Positions 50,801-62,299 of a stretch of 64,000 nt of DNA are shown here, one piece after another. The notes under the pieces were generated by a model that did no database searches, was not told where the DNA came from, and saw nothing but the letters and a program-made list of their open reading frames with translations. Each line of letters starts with the position of its first letter. The first letter of the stretch is position 1. Position numbers and translations under genes: made by a program. The stretch spans positions 1,103,001-1,167,000 of the forward strand of contig NC_092580.1 of assembly GCF_037975245.1 (NCBI RefSeq), given 5' to 3'. This DNA comes from Apostichopus japonicus (Eukaryota; Echinodermata; Holothuroidea; Aspidochirotida; Stichopodidae).

Positions 50801-50900
50801 GAGACCAGGTGGGGGCAGTTTGCTTTTGCCGGGATCTTATACGGTCTCTGGGAACTTAAAGTATTAGAAACGAACATAGATTTATATCAACTGCTGTCGT
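47850..50900 (+). repeat. Six-monomer cassette array, left group (932 bp)
   Basis: Successive cassettes at 47.85-48.78, 48.78-49.7 and a partial one at about 49.98-50.9 kb share the order GCGCTTGG or GACGCGG with GACGATTTTTTGATCG, ATAGATTTTTATC, GCCGGGATCTT twice, GGTTGTTTGC, GAGCGTTACG and CTTTTACGG with CTCTGAAAC. GGGAACTTAAAG marks 49,918 and 50,851. Confidence 0.85.
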
Positions 50901-51999
50901 GGCGCGGTTGGTTGCTCTGTACCTCGAGAGCGTGACGTATTTTGGATCGCGGGCTCGAGACCAGGTGGGGGCAGTTTGCTTTTGCCGCGATCTTATACGG
51001 TCTCTGGGAACTTTAAGTATTAGAAACGAACATAGATTTATATCAACTGCTGTCGTGGCGCGGTTGGTTGCTCTGTACCTCGAGAGCGTGACGTATTTTG
51101 GATCGCGGGCTCGAGACCAGGTGGGGGCAGTTTGCTTTTGCCGCGATCTCATACGGTCTCTGGGAACTTTAAGTATTAGAAACGAACATAGATTTATATC
51201 AACTGCTGTCGTGGCGCGGTTTCTTGCTCTGTACCTCGAGAGCGTGACGTATTTTGGATCGCGGGCTCAAGACCAGTTGGGGGCAGTTTGCTTTTGCCGG
51301 GATCTTATACGGTCTCTGGAACTTTAAGTATTAGAAACGAACATAGATTTATATCAACTGCTGTCGTGGCGCGCTTGGTTGCTCTGTACCTCGAGAGCGT
51401 GACGTATTTTGGATCGCGGGCTCGAGACCAGGTGGGGGCAGTTTGCTTTTGCCGCGATCTGGTACGGTCTCTGGAACTTTAAGTATTAGAAACGAACATA
51501 GATTTATATCAACTGCTGTCGTGGCGCTTTTGCTTGCTCTGTACCTCGAGAGCGTGACGTATTTTGGATCGCGGGCTCGAGACCAGGTGGGGGCAGTTTG
51601 CTTTTGCCGCGATCTTATACGGTCTCTGGGAACTTTAAGTATTAGAAACGAACATAGATTTATATCAACTGCTGTCGTGGCGCGGTTGTTTGCTCTGTAC
51701 CTCGAGAGCGTGACGTATTTTGGATCGCGGGCTCGAGACCAGGTGGGGGCAGTTTGCTTTTGCCGGGATCTTATACGGTCTCTGTGAACTTTAAGTATTA
51801 GAAACGAACATAGATTTATATCAACTGCTGTCGTGGCGCGGTTGGTTACTCTGTACCTCCAGAGCGTGACGTATTTTGGATCGCGGGCTCGAGACCAGGT
51901 GGGGGCAGTTTGCTTTTGCCGCGATCTGGTACGGTCTCTGGAACTTTAAGTATTAGAAACGAACATAGATTTATATCAACTGCTGTCGTGGCGCGGTTG

Positions 52000-53920
52000 G
52001 TTGCTCTGTACCTCGAGAGCGTGACGTATATTGGATCGCGGGCTCGAGACCAGGTGGGGGCAGTTTGCTTTTGCCGCGATCTCATACGGTCTCTGGGAAC
52101 TTTAAGTATTAGAAACGAACATAGATTTATATCAACTGCTGTCGTGGCGCGGTTGGTTGCTCTGTACCTCGAGAGCGTGACGTATTTTGGATCGCGGGCT
52201 CGAGACCAGGTGGGGGCAGTTTGCTTTTGCCGCGATCTTATACGGTCTCTGGGAACTTTAAGTATTAGAAACGAACATAGATTTATATCAACTGCTGTCG
52301 TGGCGCGGTTGGTTGCTCTGTACCTCGAGAGCGTGACGTATTTTGGATCGCGGGCTCGAGACCAGGTGGGGGCAGTTTGCTTTTGCCTCGATCTTATACG
52401 GTCTCTGGGAACTTTAAGTATTAGAAACGAACATAGATTTATATCAACTGCTGTCGTGGCGCGGTTGGTTGCTCTGTACCTCGAGAGCGTTACGTATTTT
52501 GGATCGCGGGCTAGAGACCAGGTGGGGACAGTTTGCTTTTGCCGCGATCTAATACGGTCTCTGGGAACTTTAAGTATTAGAAACGAACATAGATTTATAT
52601 CAACTGCTGTCGTGGCGCGGTTGGTTGCTCTGTACCTCGAGAGCGTGACGTATTTTGGATCGCGGGCTCGAGACCAGGTGGGGGCAGTTTGCTTTTGCCG
52701 CGATCTTTTACGGTCTCTGGGAACTTTAAGTATTAGAAACGAACATAGATTTATATCAACTGCTGTCGTGGCGCGGTTGGTTGCTCTGTACCTCGAAAGC
52801 GTGACGTATTTTGGATCGCGGGCTCGAGACCAGGTGGGGGCAGTTTGCTTTTGCCGCGATCTCATACGGTCTCTGGGAACTTTAAGTATTAGAAACGAAC
52901 ATAGATTTATATCAACTGCTGTCGTGGCGCGGTTGGTTGCTCTGTACCTCGAGAGCGTGACGTATATTGGATCGCGGGCTCGAGACCAGGTGGGGGCAAT
53001 TTGCTTTTGCCGCGATCTTATACGGTCTCTAAGAACTTTAAGTATTAGAAACGAACATAGATTTATATCAACTGCTGTCGTGGCGCGGTTGGTTGCTCTG
53101 TACCTCGAGAGCGTGACGTATTTTGGATCGCGGGCTCGAGACCAGGTGGGGGCAGTTTGCTTTTGCCGCGATCTCATACGGTCTCTGGGAACTTTAAGTA
53201 TTAGAAACGAACATAGATTTATATCAACTGCTGTCGTGGCGCGGTTGGTTGCTCTGTACCTGGAGAGCGTGACGTATTTTGGATCGCGGGCTCGAGACCA
53301 GGTGGGGGCAGTTTGCTTTTGCCTCGATCTTATACGGTCTCTGGGAACTTTAAGTATTAGAAACGAACATAGATTTATATCAACTGCTGTCGTGGCGCGG
53401 TTGGTTGCTCTGTACCTCGAGAGCGTTACGTATTTTGGATCGCGGGCTAGAGACCAGGTGGGGACAGTTTGCTTTTGCCGCGATCTTATACGGTCTCTGG
53501 GAACTTTAAGTATTAGAAACGAACATAGATTTATATCAACTGCTGTCGTGGCGCGTTTGCTTGCTCTGTACCTCGAGAGCGTGACGTATTTTGGATCGCG
53601 GGCTCGAGACCAGGTGGGGGCAGTTTGCTTTTGCCGGGATCTTATACGGTCTCTGGAACTTTAAGTATTAGAAACGAACATAGATTTATATCAACTGCTG
53701 TCGTGGCGCGGTTGGTTGCTCTGTACCTCGAGAGCGTGACGTATATTGGATCACGGGCTCGAGACCAGGTGGGGGCAATTTGCTTTTGCCGCGATCTTAT
53801 ACGGTCTCTAAGAACTTTAAGTATTAGAAACGAACATAGATTTATATCAACTGCTGTCGTGGCGCGGTTGGTTGCTCTGTACCTCGAGAGCGTGACGTAT
53901 TTTGGATCGCGGGCTCGAGA
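52000..53920 (+). repeat. Six-monomer repeat of 936 bp
   Basis: GGGCTAGAGACC with GTGGGGACAG and GAGCGTTACG occurs at about 52,488-52,530 and again at about 53,424-53,467, 936 bp apart, which is six 156-bp monomers. GTATATTGG (52,026, 52,971, 53,743) and CTCTAAGAAC (about 53,029, 53,807) mark the same block. Confidence 0.75.
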
Positions 53921-54849
53921 CCAGGTGGGGGCAGTTTGCTTTTGCCGCGATCTCATACGGTCTCTGGAACTTTAAGTATTAGAAACGAACATAGATTTAT
54001 ATCAACTGCTGTCGTGGCGCGGTTGGTTGCTCTGTACCTCGAGAGCGTGACGTATTTTGGATCGCGGGCTCGAGACCAGGTGGGGGCAGTTTGCTTTTGC
54101 CGGGATCTTATACGGTCTCTGGAACTTTAAGTATTAGAAACGAACATAAATTTATATCAACTGCTGTCGTGGCGCGGTTGTTTGCTCTGTACCTCGAGAG
54201 CGTGACGTATTTTGGATCGCGGGCTCGAGACCAGGTGGGGGCAGTTTGCTTTTGCCGCGATCTTATACGGTCTCTGGAACTTTAAGTATTAGAAACGAAC
54301 ATAGATTTATATCAACTGCTGTCGTGGCGCGGTTGGTTGCTCTGTACCTCGAGAGCGTTACGTATTTTGGATCGCGGGCTCGAGACCAGGTGGGGGCAGT
54401 TTGCTTTTGCCGCGATCTTTTACGGTCTCTGAAACTTTAAGTATTAGAAACGAACATAGATTTATATCAACTGCTGTCGTGGCGCGGTTGGTTGCTCTGT
54501 ACCTCGAGAGCGTGACGTATTTTGGATCGCGGGCTCGAGACCAGGTGGGGGCAGTTTGCTTTTGCCGCGATCTGGTACGGTCTCTGAAACTTTAAGTATT
54601 AGAAACGAACATAGATTTATATCAACTGCTGTCGTGGCGCGGTTGGTTGCTCTGTACCTCGAGAGCGTGACGTATTTTGGATCGCGGGCTCGAGACCAGG
54701 TGGGGGCAGTTTGCTTTTGCCGCGATCTTATACGGTCTCTGGGAACTTTAAGTATTAGAAACGAACATAGATTTATATCAACTGCTGTCGTGGCGCGGTT
54801 GCTTGCTCTGTACCTCGAGAGCGTGACGTATTTTGGATCGCGGGCTCGA

Positions 54850-57600
54850 GACAAGGTGGGGGCAGTTTGCTTTTGCCGCGATCTCATACGGTCTCTGTGA
54901 ACTTTAAGTATTAGAAACGAACATAGATTTATATCAACTGCTGTCGTGGCGCGCTTGGTTGCTCTGTACCTCGAGAGCGTGACGATTTTTTGATCGCGGG
55001 CTCGAGACCAGGTGGGGGCAGTTTGCTTTTGCCGCGATCTTATACGGTCTCTGGGAACTTTAAGTATTAGAAACGAACATAGATTTTTATCAACTGCTGT
55101 CGTGGCGCGGTTGGTTGCTCTGTACCTCGAGAGCGTGACGTATTTTGGATCGCGGGCTCGAGACCAGGTGGGGGCAGTTTGCTTTTGCCGGGATCTTATA
55201 CGGTCTCTGGAACTTTAAGTATTAGAAACGAACATAGATTTATATCAACTGCTGTCGTGGCGCGGTTGTTTGCTCTGTACCTCGAGAGCGTGACGTATTT
55301 TGGATCGCGGGCTCGAGACCAGGTGGGGGCAGTTTGCTTTTGCCGGGATCTTATACGGTCTCTGGAACTTTAAGTATTAGAAACGAACATAGATTTATAT
55401 CAACTGCTGTCGTGGCGCGGTTGGTTGCTCTGTACCTCGAGAGCGTTACGTATTTTGGATCGCGGGCTCGAGACCAGGTGGGGGCAGTTTGCTTTTGCCG
55501 CGATCTTTTACGGTCTCTGAAACTTTAAGTATTAGAATAGAACATAGATTTATATCAACTGCTGTCGTGGCGCGGTTGGTTGCTCTGTACCTCGAGAGCG
55601 TGACGTATTTTGGATCGCGGGCTCGAGACCAGGTGGGGGCAGTTTGCTTTTGCCGCGATCTTATACGGTCTCTGAAACTTTAAGTATTAGAAACGAACAT
55701 AGATTTATATCAACTGCTGTCGTGGCGCGGTTGGTTGCTCTGTACCTCGAGAGCGTGACGTATTTTGGATCGCGGGCTCGAGACCAGGTGGGGGCAGTTT
55801 GCTTTTGCCGCGATCTTATACGGTCTCTGGGAACTTTAAGTATTAGAAACGAACATAGATTTATATCAACTGCTGTCGTGGCGCGGTTGCTTGCTCTGTA
55901 CCTCGAGAGCGTGACGTATTTTGGATCGCGGGCTCGAGACAAGGTGGGGGCAGTTTGCTTTTGCCGCGATCTCATACGGTCTCTGTGAACTTTAAGTATT
56001 AGAAACGAACATAGATTTATATCAACTGCTGTCGTGGCGCGCTTGGTTGCTCTGTACCTCGAGAGCGTGACGATTTTTTGATCGCGGGCTCGAGACCAGG
56101 TGGGGGCAGTTTGCTTTTGCCGCGATCTTATACGGTCTCTGGGAACTTTAAGTATTAGAAACGAACATAGATTTTTATCAACTGCTGTCGTGGCGCGGTT
56201 GGTTGCTCTGTACCTCGAGAGCGTGACGTATTTTTGATCGCGGGCTCGAGACCAGGTGGGGGCAGTTTGCTTTTGCCGGGATCTTATACGGTCTCTGGAA
56301 CTTTAAGTATTAGAAACGAACATAGATTTATATCAACTGCTGTCGTGGCGCGGTTGTTTGCTCTGTACCTCGAGAGCGTGACGTATTTTGGATCGCGGGC
56401 TCGAGACCAGGTGGGGGCAGTTTGCTTTTGCCGGGATCTTATACGGTCTCTGGAACTTTAAGTATTAGAAACGAACATAGATTTATATCAACTGCTGTCG
56501 TGGCGCGGTTGGTTGCTCTGTACCTCGAGAGCGTTACGTATTTTGGATCGCGGGCTCGAGACCAGGTGGGGGCAGTTTGCTTTTGCCGCGATCTTTTACG
56601 GTCTCTGAAACTTTAAGTATTAGAATAGAACATAGATTTATATCAACTGCTGTCGTGGCGCGGTTGGTTGCTCTGTACCTCGAGAGCGTGACGTATTTTG
56701 GATCGCGGGCTCGAGACCAGGTGGGGGCAGTTTGCTTTTGCCGCGATCTTATACGGTCTCTGGGAACTTTAAGTATTAGAAACGAACATAGAATTATATC
56801 AACTGCTGTCGTGGCGCGGTTGGTTGCTCTGTACCTCGAGAGCGTGACGTATTTTGGATCGCGGGCTCGAGACAAGGTGGGGGCAGTTTGCTTTTGCCGC
56901 GATCTCATACGGTCTCTGTGAACTTTAAGTATTAGAAACGAACATAGATTTATATCAACTGCTGTCGTGGCGCGCTTGGTTGCTCTGTACCTCGAGAGCG
57001 TGACGATTTTTTGATCGCGGGCTCGAGACCAGGTGGGGGCAGTTTGCTTTTGCCGCGATCTTATACGGTCTCTGGGAACTTTAAGTATTAGAAACGAACA
57101 TAGATTTTTATCAACTGCTGTCGTGGCGCGGTTGGTTGCTCTGTACCTCGAGAGCGTGACGTATTTTTGATCGCGGGCTCGAGACCAGGTGGGGGCAGTT
57201 TGCTTTTGCCGGGATCTTATACGGTCTCTGGAACTTTAAGTATTAGAAACGAACATAAATTTATATCAACTGCTGTCGTGGCGCGGTTGTTTGCTCTGTA
57301 CCTCGAGAGCGTGACGTATTTTGGATCGCGGGCTCGAGACCAGGTGGGGGCAGTTTGCTTTTGCCGGGATCTTATACGGTCTCTGGAACTTTAAGTATTA
57401 GAAACGAACATAGATTTATATCAACTGCTGTCGTGGCGCGGTTGGTTGCTCTGTACCTCGAGAGCGTTACGTATTTTGGATCGCGGGCTCGAGACCAGGT
57501 GGGGGCAGTTTGCTTTTGCCGCGATCTTTTACGGTCTCTGAAACTTTAAGTATTAGAATAGAACATAGATTTATATCAACTGCTGTCGTGGCGCGGTTGG
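54850..57600 (+). repeat. Six- and seven-monomer cassette array, right group
   Basis: The cassette at 54.85-55.78 kb equals 47.85-48.78 kb at an offset of exactly 7,000 bp. Further copies follow 1,088 bp (seven monomers) and then 933 bp later, marked by GACGATTTTTTGATCG at 54,984, 56,072 and 57,005 and by TATTAGAATAGAAC at about 55,534, 56,622 and 57,555. Confidence 0.85.
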
Positions 57601-59806
57601 TTGCTCTGTACCTCGAGAGCGTGACGTATTTTGGATCGCGGGCTCGAGACCAGGTGGGGGCAGTTTGCTTTTGCCGCGATCTGGTACGGTGTCTGAAACT
57701 TTAAGTATTAGAAACGAACATAGATTTATATCAACTGCTGTCGTGGCGCGGTTGGTTGCTCTGTACCTCGAGAGCGTGACGTATTTTGGATCGCGGGCTC
57801 GAGACCAGGTGGGGGCAGTTTGCTTTTGCCGCGATCTTATACGGTCTCTGGGAACTTTAAGTATTAGAAACGAACATAGATTTATATCAACTGCTGTCGT
57901 GGCGCGGTTGGTTGCTCTGTACCTCGAGAGCGTGACGTATTTTGGATCGCGGGCTCGAGACCAGGTGGGGGCAGTTTGCTTTTGCCGGGATCTTATACGG
58001 TCTCTGGGAACTTTAAGTATTAGAAACGAACATAGATTTATATCAACTGCTGTCGTGGCGCGGTTGGTTGCTCTGTACCTCGAGAGCGTGACGTATTTTG
58101 GATCGCGGGCTCGAGACCAGGTGGGGGCAGTTTGCTTTTGCCGCGATCTCATACGGTCTCTGGGAACTTTAAGTATTAGAAACGAACATAGATTTATATC
58201 AACTGCTGTCGTGGCGCGGTTGGTTGCTCTGTACCTCGAGAGCGTGACGTATTTTGGATCGCGGGCTCGAGACCAGGTGGGGGCAGTTTGCTTTTGCCGC
58301 GATCTGATACGGTCTCTGGGAACTTTAAGTATTAGAAACGAACATAGATTTATATCAACTGCTGTCGTGGCGCGGTTGTTTGCTCTGTACCTCGAGAGCG
58401 TGACGTATTTTGGATCGCGGGCTCGAGACCAGGTGGGTGCAATTTGCTTTTGCCGCGATCTTATACGGTCTCTAAGAACTTTTAGTATTAGAAACGAACA
58501 TAGATTTATATCAACTGCTGTCGTGGTGCGGTTGGTTGCTCTGTACCTCGAGAGCGTGACGTATTTTGGATCGCGGGCTCGAGACCAGGTGGGGGCAGTT
58601 TGCTTTTGCCGCGATCTTATACGGTCTCTAAGAACTTTTAGTATTAGAAACGAACATAGATTTATATCAACTGCTGTCGTGGCGCGGTTGGTTGCTCTGT
58701 ACCTCGAGAGCGTGACGTATTTTGGATCGCGGGCTCGAGACCAGGTGGGGGCAGTTTGCTTTTGCCGGGATCTTATACGGTCTCTTGGAACTTTAAGTAT
58801 TAGGAACGAACATAGATTTATATCAACTGCTGTCGTGGCGCGGTTGGTTGCTCTGTACCTCGAGAGCGTGACGTATTTTGGATCGCGGGCTCGAGACCAG
58901 GTGGGGGCAGTTTGCTTTTGCCGCGATCTGGTACGGTCTCTGAAACTTTAAGTATTAGAAACGAACATAGATTTATATCAACTGCTGTCGTGGCGCGGTT
59001 GGTTGCTCTGTACCTCGAGAGCGTGACGTATTTTGGATCGCGGGCTCGAGACCAGGTGGGGGCAGTTTGCTTTTGCCGCGATCTTATACGGTCTCTGGGA
59101 ACTTTAAGTATTAGAAACGAACATAGATTTATATCAACTGCTGTCGTGGCGCGGTTGGTTGCTCTGTACCTCGAGAGCGTGACGTATTTTGGATCGCGGG
59201 CTCGAGACCAGGTGGGGGCAGTTTGCTTTTGCCGCGATCTTATACGGTCTCTGGGAACTTTAAGTATTAGAAACGAACATAGATTTATATCAACTGCTGT
59301 CGTGGCGCGGTTGGTTGCTCTGTACCTCGAGAGCGTGACGTATTTTGGATCGCGGGCTCGAGACCAGGTGGGGGCAGTTTGCTTTTGCCTCGATCTTATA
59401 CGGTCTCTGGGAACTTTAAGTATTAGAAACGAACATAGATTTATATCAACTGCTGTCGTGGCGCGGTTGCTTGCTCTGTACCTCGAGAGCGTGACGTATT
59501 TTGGATCGCGGGCTCGAGACCAGGTGGGGGCAGTTAGCTTTTTCCGCGATCTTATACGGTCTCTGGAACTTTAAGTATTAGAAACGAACATAGATTTATA
59601 TCAACTGCTGTCGTGGCGCGGTTGGTTGCTCTGTACCTCGAGAGCGTGACGTATTTTGGATCGCGGGCTCGAGACCAGGTGGGGGCAGTTTGCTTTTGCC
59701 GCGATCTCATACGGTCTCTGGGAACTTTAAGTATTAGAAACGAACATAGATTTATATCAACTGCTGTCGTGGCGCGGTTGGTTGCTCTGTACCTCGAGAG
59801 CGTGAC
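57470..59806 (+). repeat. 2,336-bp tandem duplication (15 monomers), copy 1
   Basis: Matches 59,806-62,195 at a constant offset of 2,336 bp. Rare shared marks are GGTGTCTGAAAC, TATTAGGAACG (about 58,800), GGTGGGTGCAATTTGC, CGTGGTGCGG, AACTTTTAGTATT and CAGTTAGCTTTTTCCGCG (59,533). Confidence 0.9.
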
Positions 59807-62195
59807 GTATTTTGGATCGCGGGCTCGAGACCAGGTGGGGGCAGTTTGCTTTTGCCGCGATCTTTTACGGTCTCTGAAACTTTAAGTATTAGAATAGAAC
59901 ATAGATTTATATCAACTGCTGTCGTGGCGCGGTTGGTTGCTCTGTACCTCGAGAGCGTGACGTATTTTGGATCGCGGGCTCGAGACCAGGTGGGGGCAGT
60001 TTGCTTTTGCCGCGATCTGGTACGGTGTCTGAAACTTTAAGTATTAGAAACGAACATAGATTTATATCAACTGCTGTCGTGGCGCGGTTGGTTGCTCTGT
60101 ACCTCGAGAGCGTGACGTATTTTGGATCGCGGGCTCGAGACCAGGTGGGGGCAGTTTGCTTTTGCCGCGATCTTATACGGTCTCTGGGAACTTTAAGTAT
60201 TAGAAACGAACATAGATTTATATCAACTGCTGTCGTGGCGCGGTTGGTTGCTCTGTACCTCGAGAGCGTGACGTATTTTGGATCGCGGGCTCGAGACCAG
60301 GTGGGGGCAGTTTGCTTTTGCCGGGATCTTATACGGTCTCTGGGAACTTTAAGTATTAGAAACGAACATAGATTTATATCAACTGCTGTCGTGGCGCGGT
60401 TGGTTGCTCTGTACCTCGAGAGCGTGACGTATTTTGGATCGCGGGCTCGAGACCAGGTGGGGGCAGTTTGCTTTTGCCGCGATCTCATACGGTCTCTGGG
60501 AACTTTAAGTATTAGAAACGAACATAGATTTATATCAACTGCTGTCGTGGCGCGGTTGGTTGCTCTGTACCTCGAGAGCGTGACGTATTTTGGATCGCGG
60601 GCTCGAGACCAGGTGGGGGCAGTTTGCTTTTGCCGCGATCTGATACGGTCTCTGGGAACTTTAAGTATTAGAAACGAACATAGATTTATATCAACTGCTG
60701 TCGTGGCGCGGTTGTTTGCTCTGTACCTCGAGAGCGTGACGTATTTTGGATCGCGGGCTCGAGACCAGGTGGGTGCAATTTGCTTTTGCCGCGATCTTAT
60801 ACGGTCTCTAAGAACTTTTAGTATTAGAAACGAACATAGATTTATATCAACTGCTGTCGTGGTGCGGTTGGTTGCTCTGTACCTCGAGAGCGTGACGTAT
60901 TTTGGATCGCGGGCTCGAGACCAGGTGGGGGCAGTTTGCTTTTGCCGCGATCTTATACGGTCTCTAAGAACTTTTAGTATTAGAAACGAACATAGATTTA
61001 TATCAACTGCTGTCGTGGCGCGGTTGGTTGCTCTGTACCTCGAGAGCGTGACGTATTTTGGATCGCGGGCTCGAGACCAGGTGGGGGCAGTTTGCTTTTG
61101 CCGGGATCTTATACGGTCTCTTGGAACTTTAAGTATTAGGAACGAACATAGATTTATATCAACTGCTGTCGTGGCGCGGTTGGTTGCTCTGTACCTCGAG
61201 AGCGTGACGTATTTTGGATCGCGGGCTCGAGACCAGGTGGGGGCAGTTTGCTTTTGCCGCGATCTGGTACGGTCTCTGAAACTTTAAGTATTAGAAACGA
61301 ACATAGATTTATATCAACTGCTGTCGTGGCGCGGTTGGTTGCTCTGTACCTCGAGAGCGTGACGTATTTTGGATCGCGGGCTCGAGACCAGGTGGGGGCA
61401 GTTTGCTTTTGCCGCGATCTTATACGGTCTCTGGGAACTTTAAGTATTAGAAACGAACATAGATTTATATCAACTGCTGTCGTGGCGCGGTTGGTTGCTC
61501 TGTACCTCGAGAGCGTGACGTATTTTGGATCGCGGGCTCGAGACCAGGTGGGGGCAGTTTGCTTTTGCCGCGATCTTATACGGTCTCTGGGAACTTTAAG
61601 TATTAGAAACGAACATAGATTTATATCAACTGCTGTCGTGGCGCGGTTGGTTGCTCTGTACCTCGAGAGCGTGACGTATTTTGGATCGCGGGCTCGAGAC
61701 CAGGTGGGGGCAGTTTGCTTTTGCCTCGATCTTATACGGTCTCTGGGAACTTTAAGTATTAGAAACGAACATAGATTTATATCAACTGCTGTCGTGGCGC
61801 GGTTGCTTGCTCTGTACCTCGAGAGCGTGACGTATTTTGGATCGCGGGCTCGAGACCAGGTGGGGGCAGTTAGCTTTTTCCGCGATCTTATACGGTCTCT
61901 GGAACTTTAAGTATTAGAAACGAACATAGATTTATATCAACTGCTGTCGTGGCGCGGTTGGTTGCTCTGTACCTCGAGAGCGTGACGTATTTTGGATCGC
62001 GGGCTCGAGACCAGGTGGGGGCAGTTTGCTTTTGCCGCGATCTCATACGGTCTCTGGGAACTTTAAGTATTAGAAACGAACATAGATTTATATCAACTGC
62101 TGTCGTGGCGCGGTTGGTTGCTCTGTACCTCGAGAGCGTGACGTATTTTGGATCGCGGGCTCGAGACCAGGTGGGGGCAGTTTGCTTTTGCCGCG
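59807..62195 (+). repeat. 2,336-bp tandem duplication, copy 2
   Basis: Second copy with every rare mark of copy 1 retained (for example TATTAGGAACG at about 61,136 and CAGTTAGCTTTTTCCGCG at 61,869). I noticed no difference between the copies by eye. The match ends near 62,195, where CTCATACGGTCTCTGGG replaces CTTTTACGGTCTCTGAAAC. Confidence 0.9.
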
Positions 62196-62299
62196 ATCTC
62201 ATACGGTCTCTGGGAACTTTAAGTATTAGAAACGAACATAGATTTATATCAACTGCTGTCGTGGCGCGGTTGGTTGCTCTGTACCTCGAGAGCGTGACG

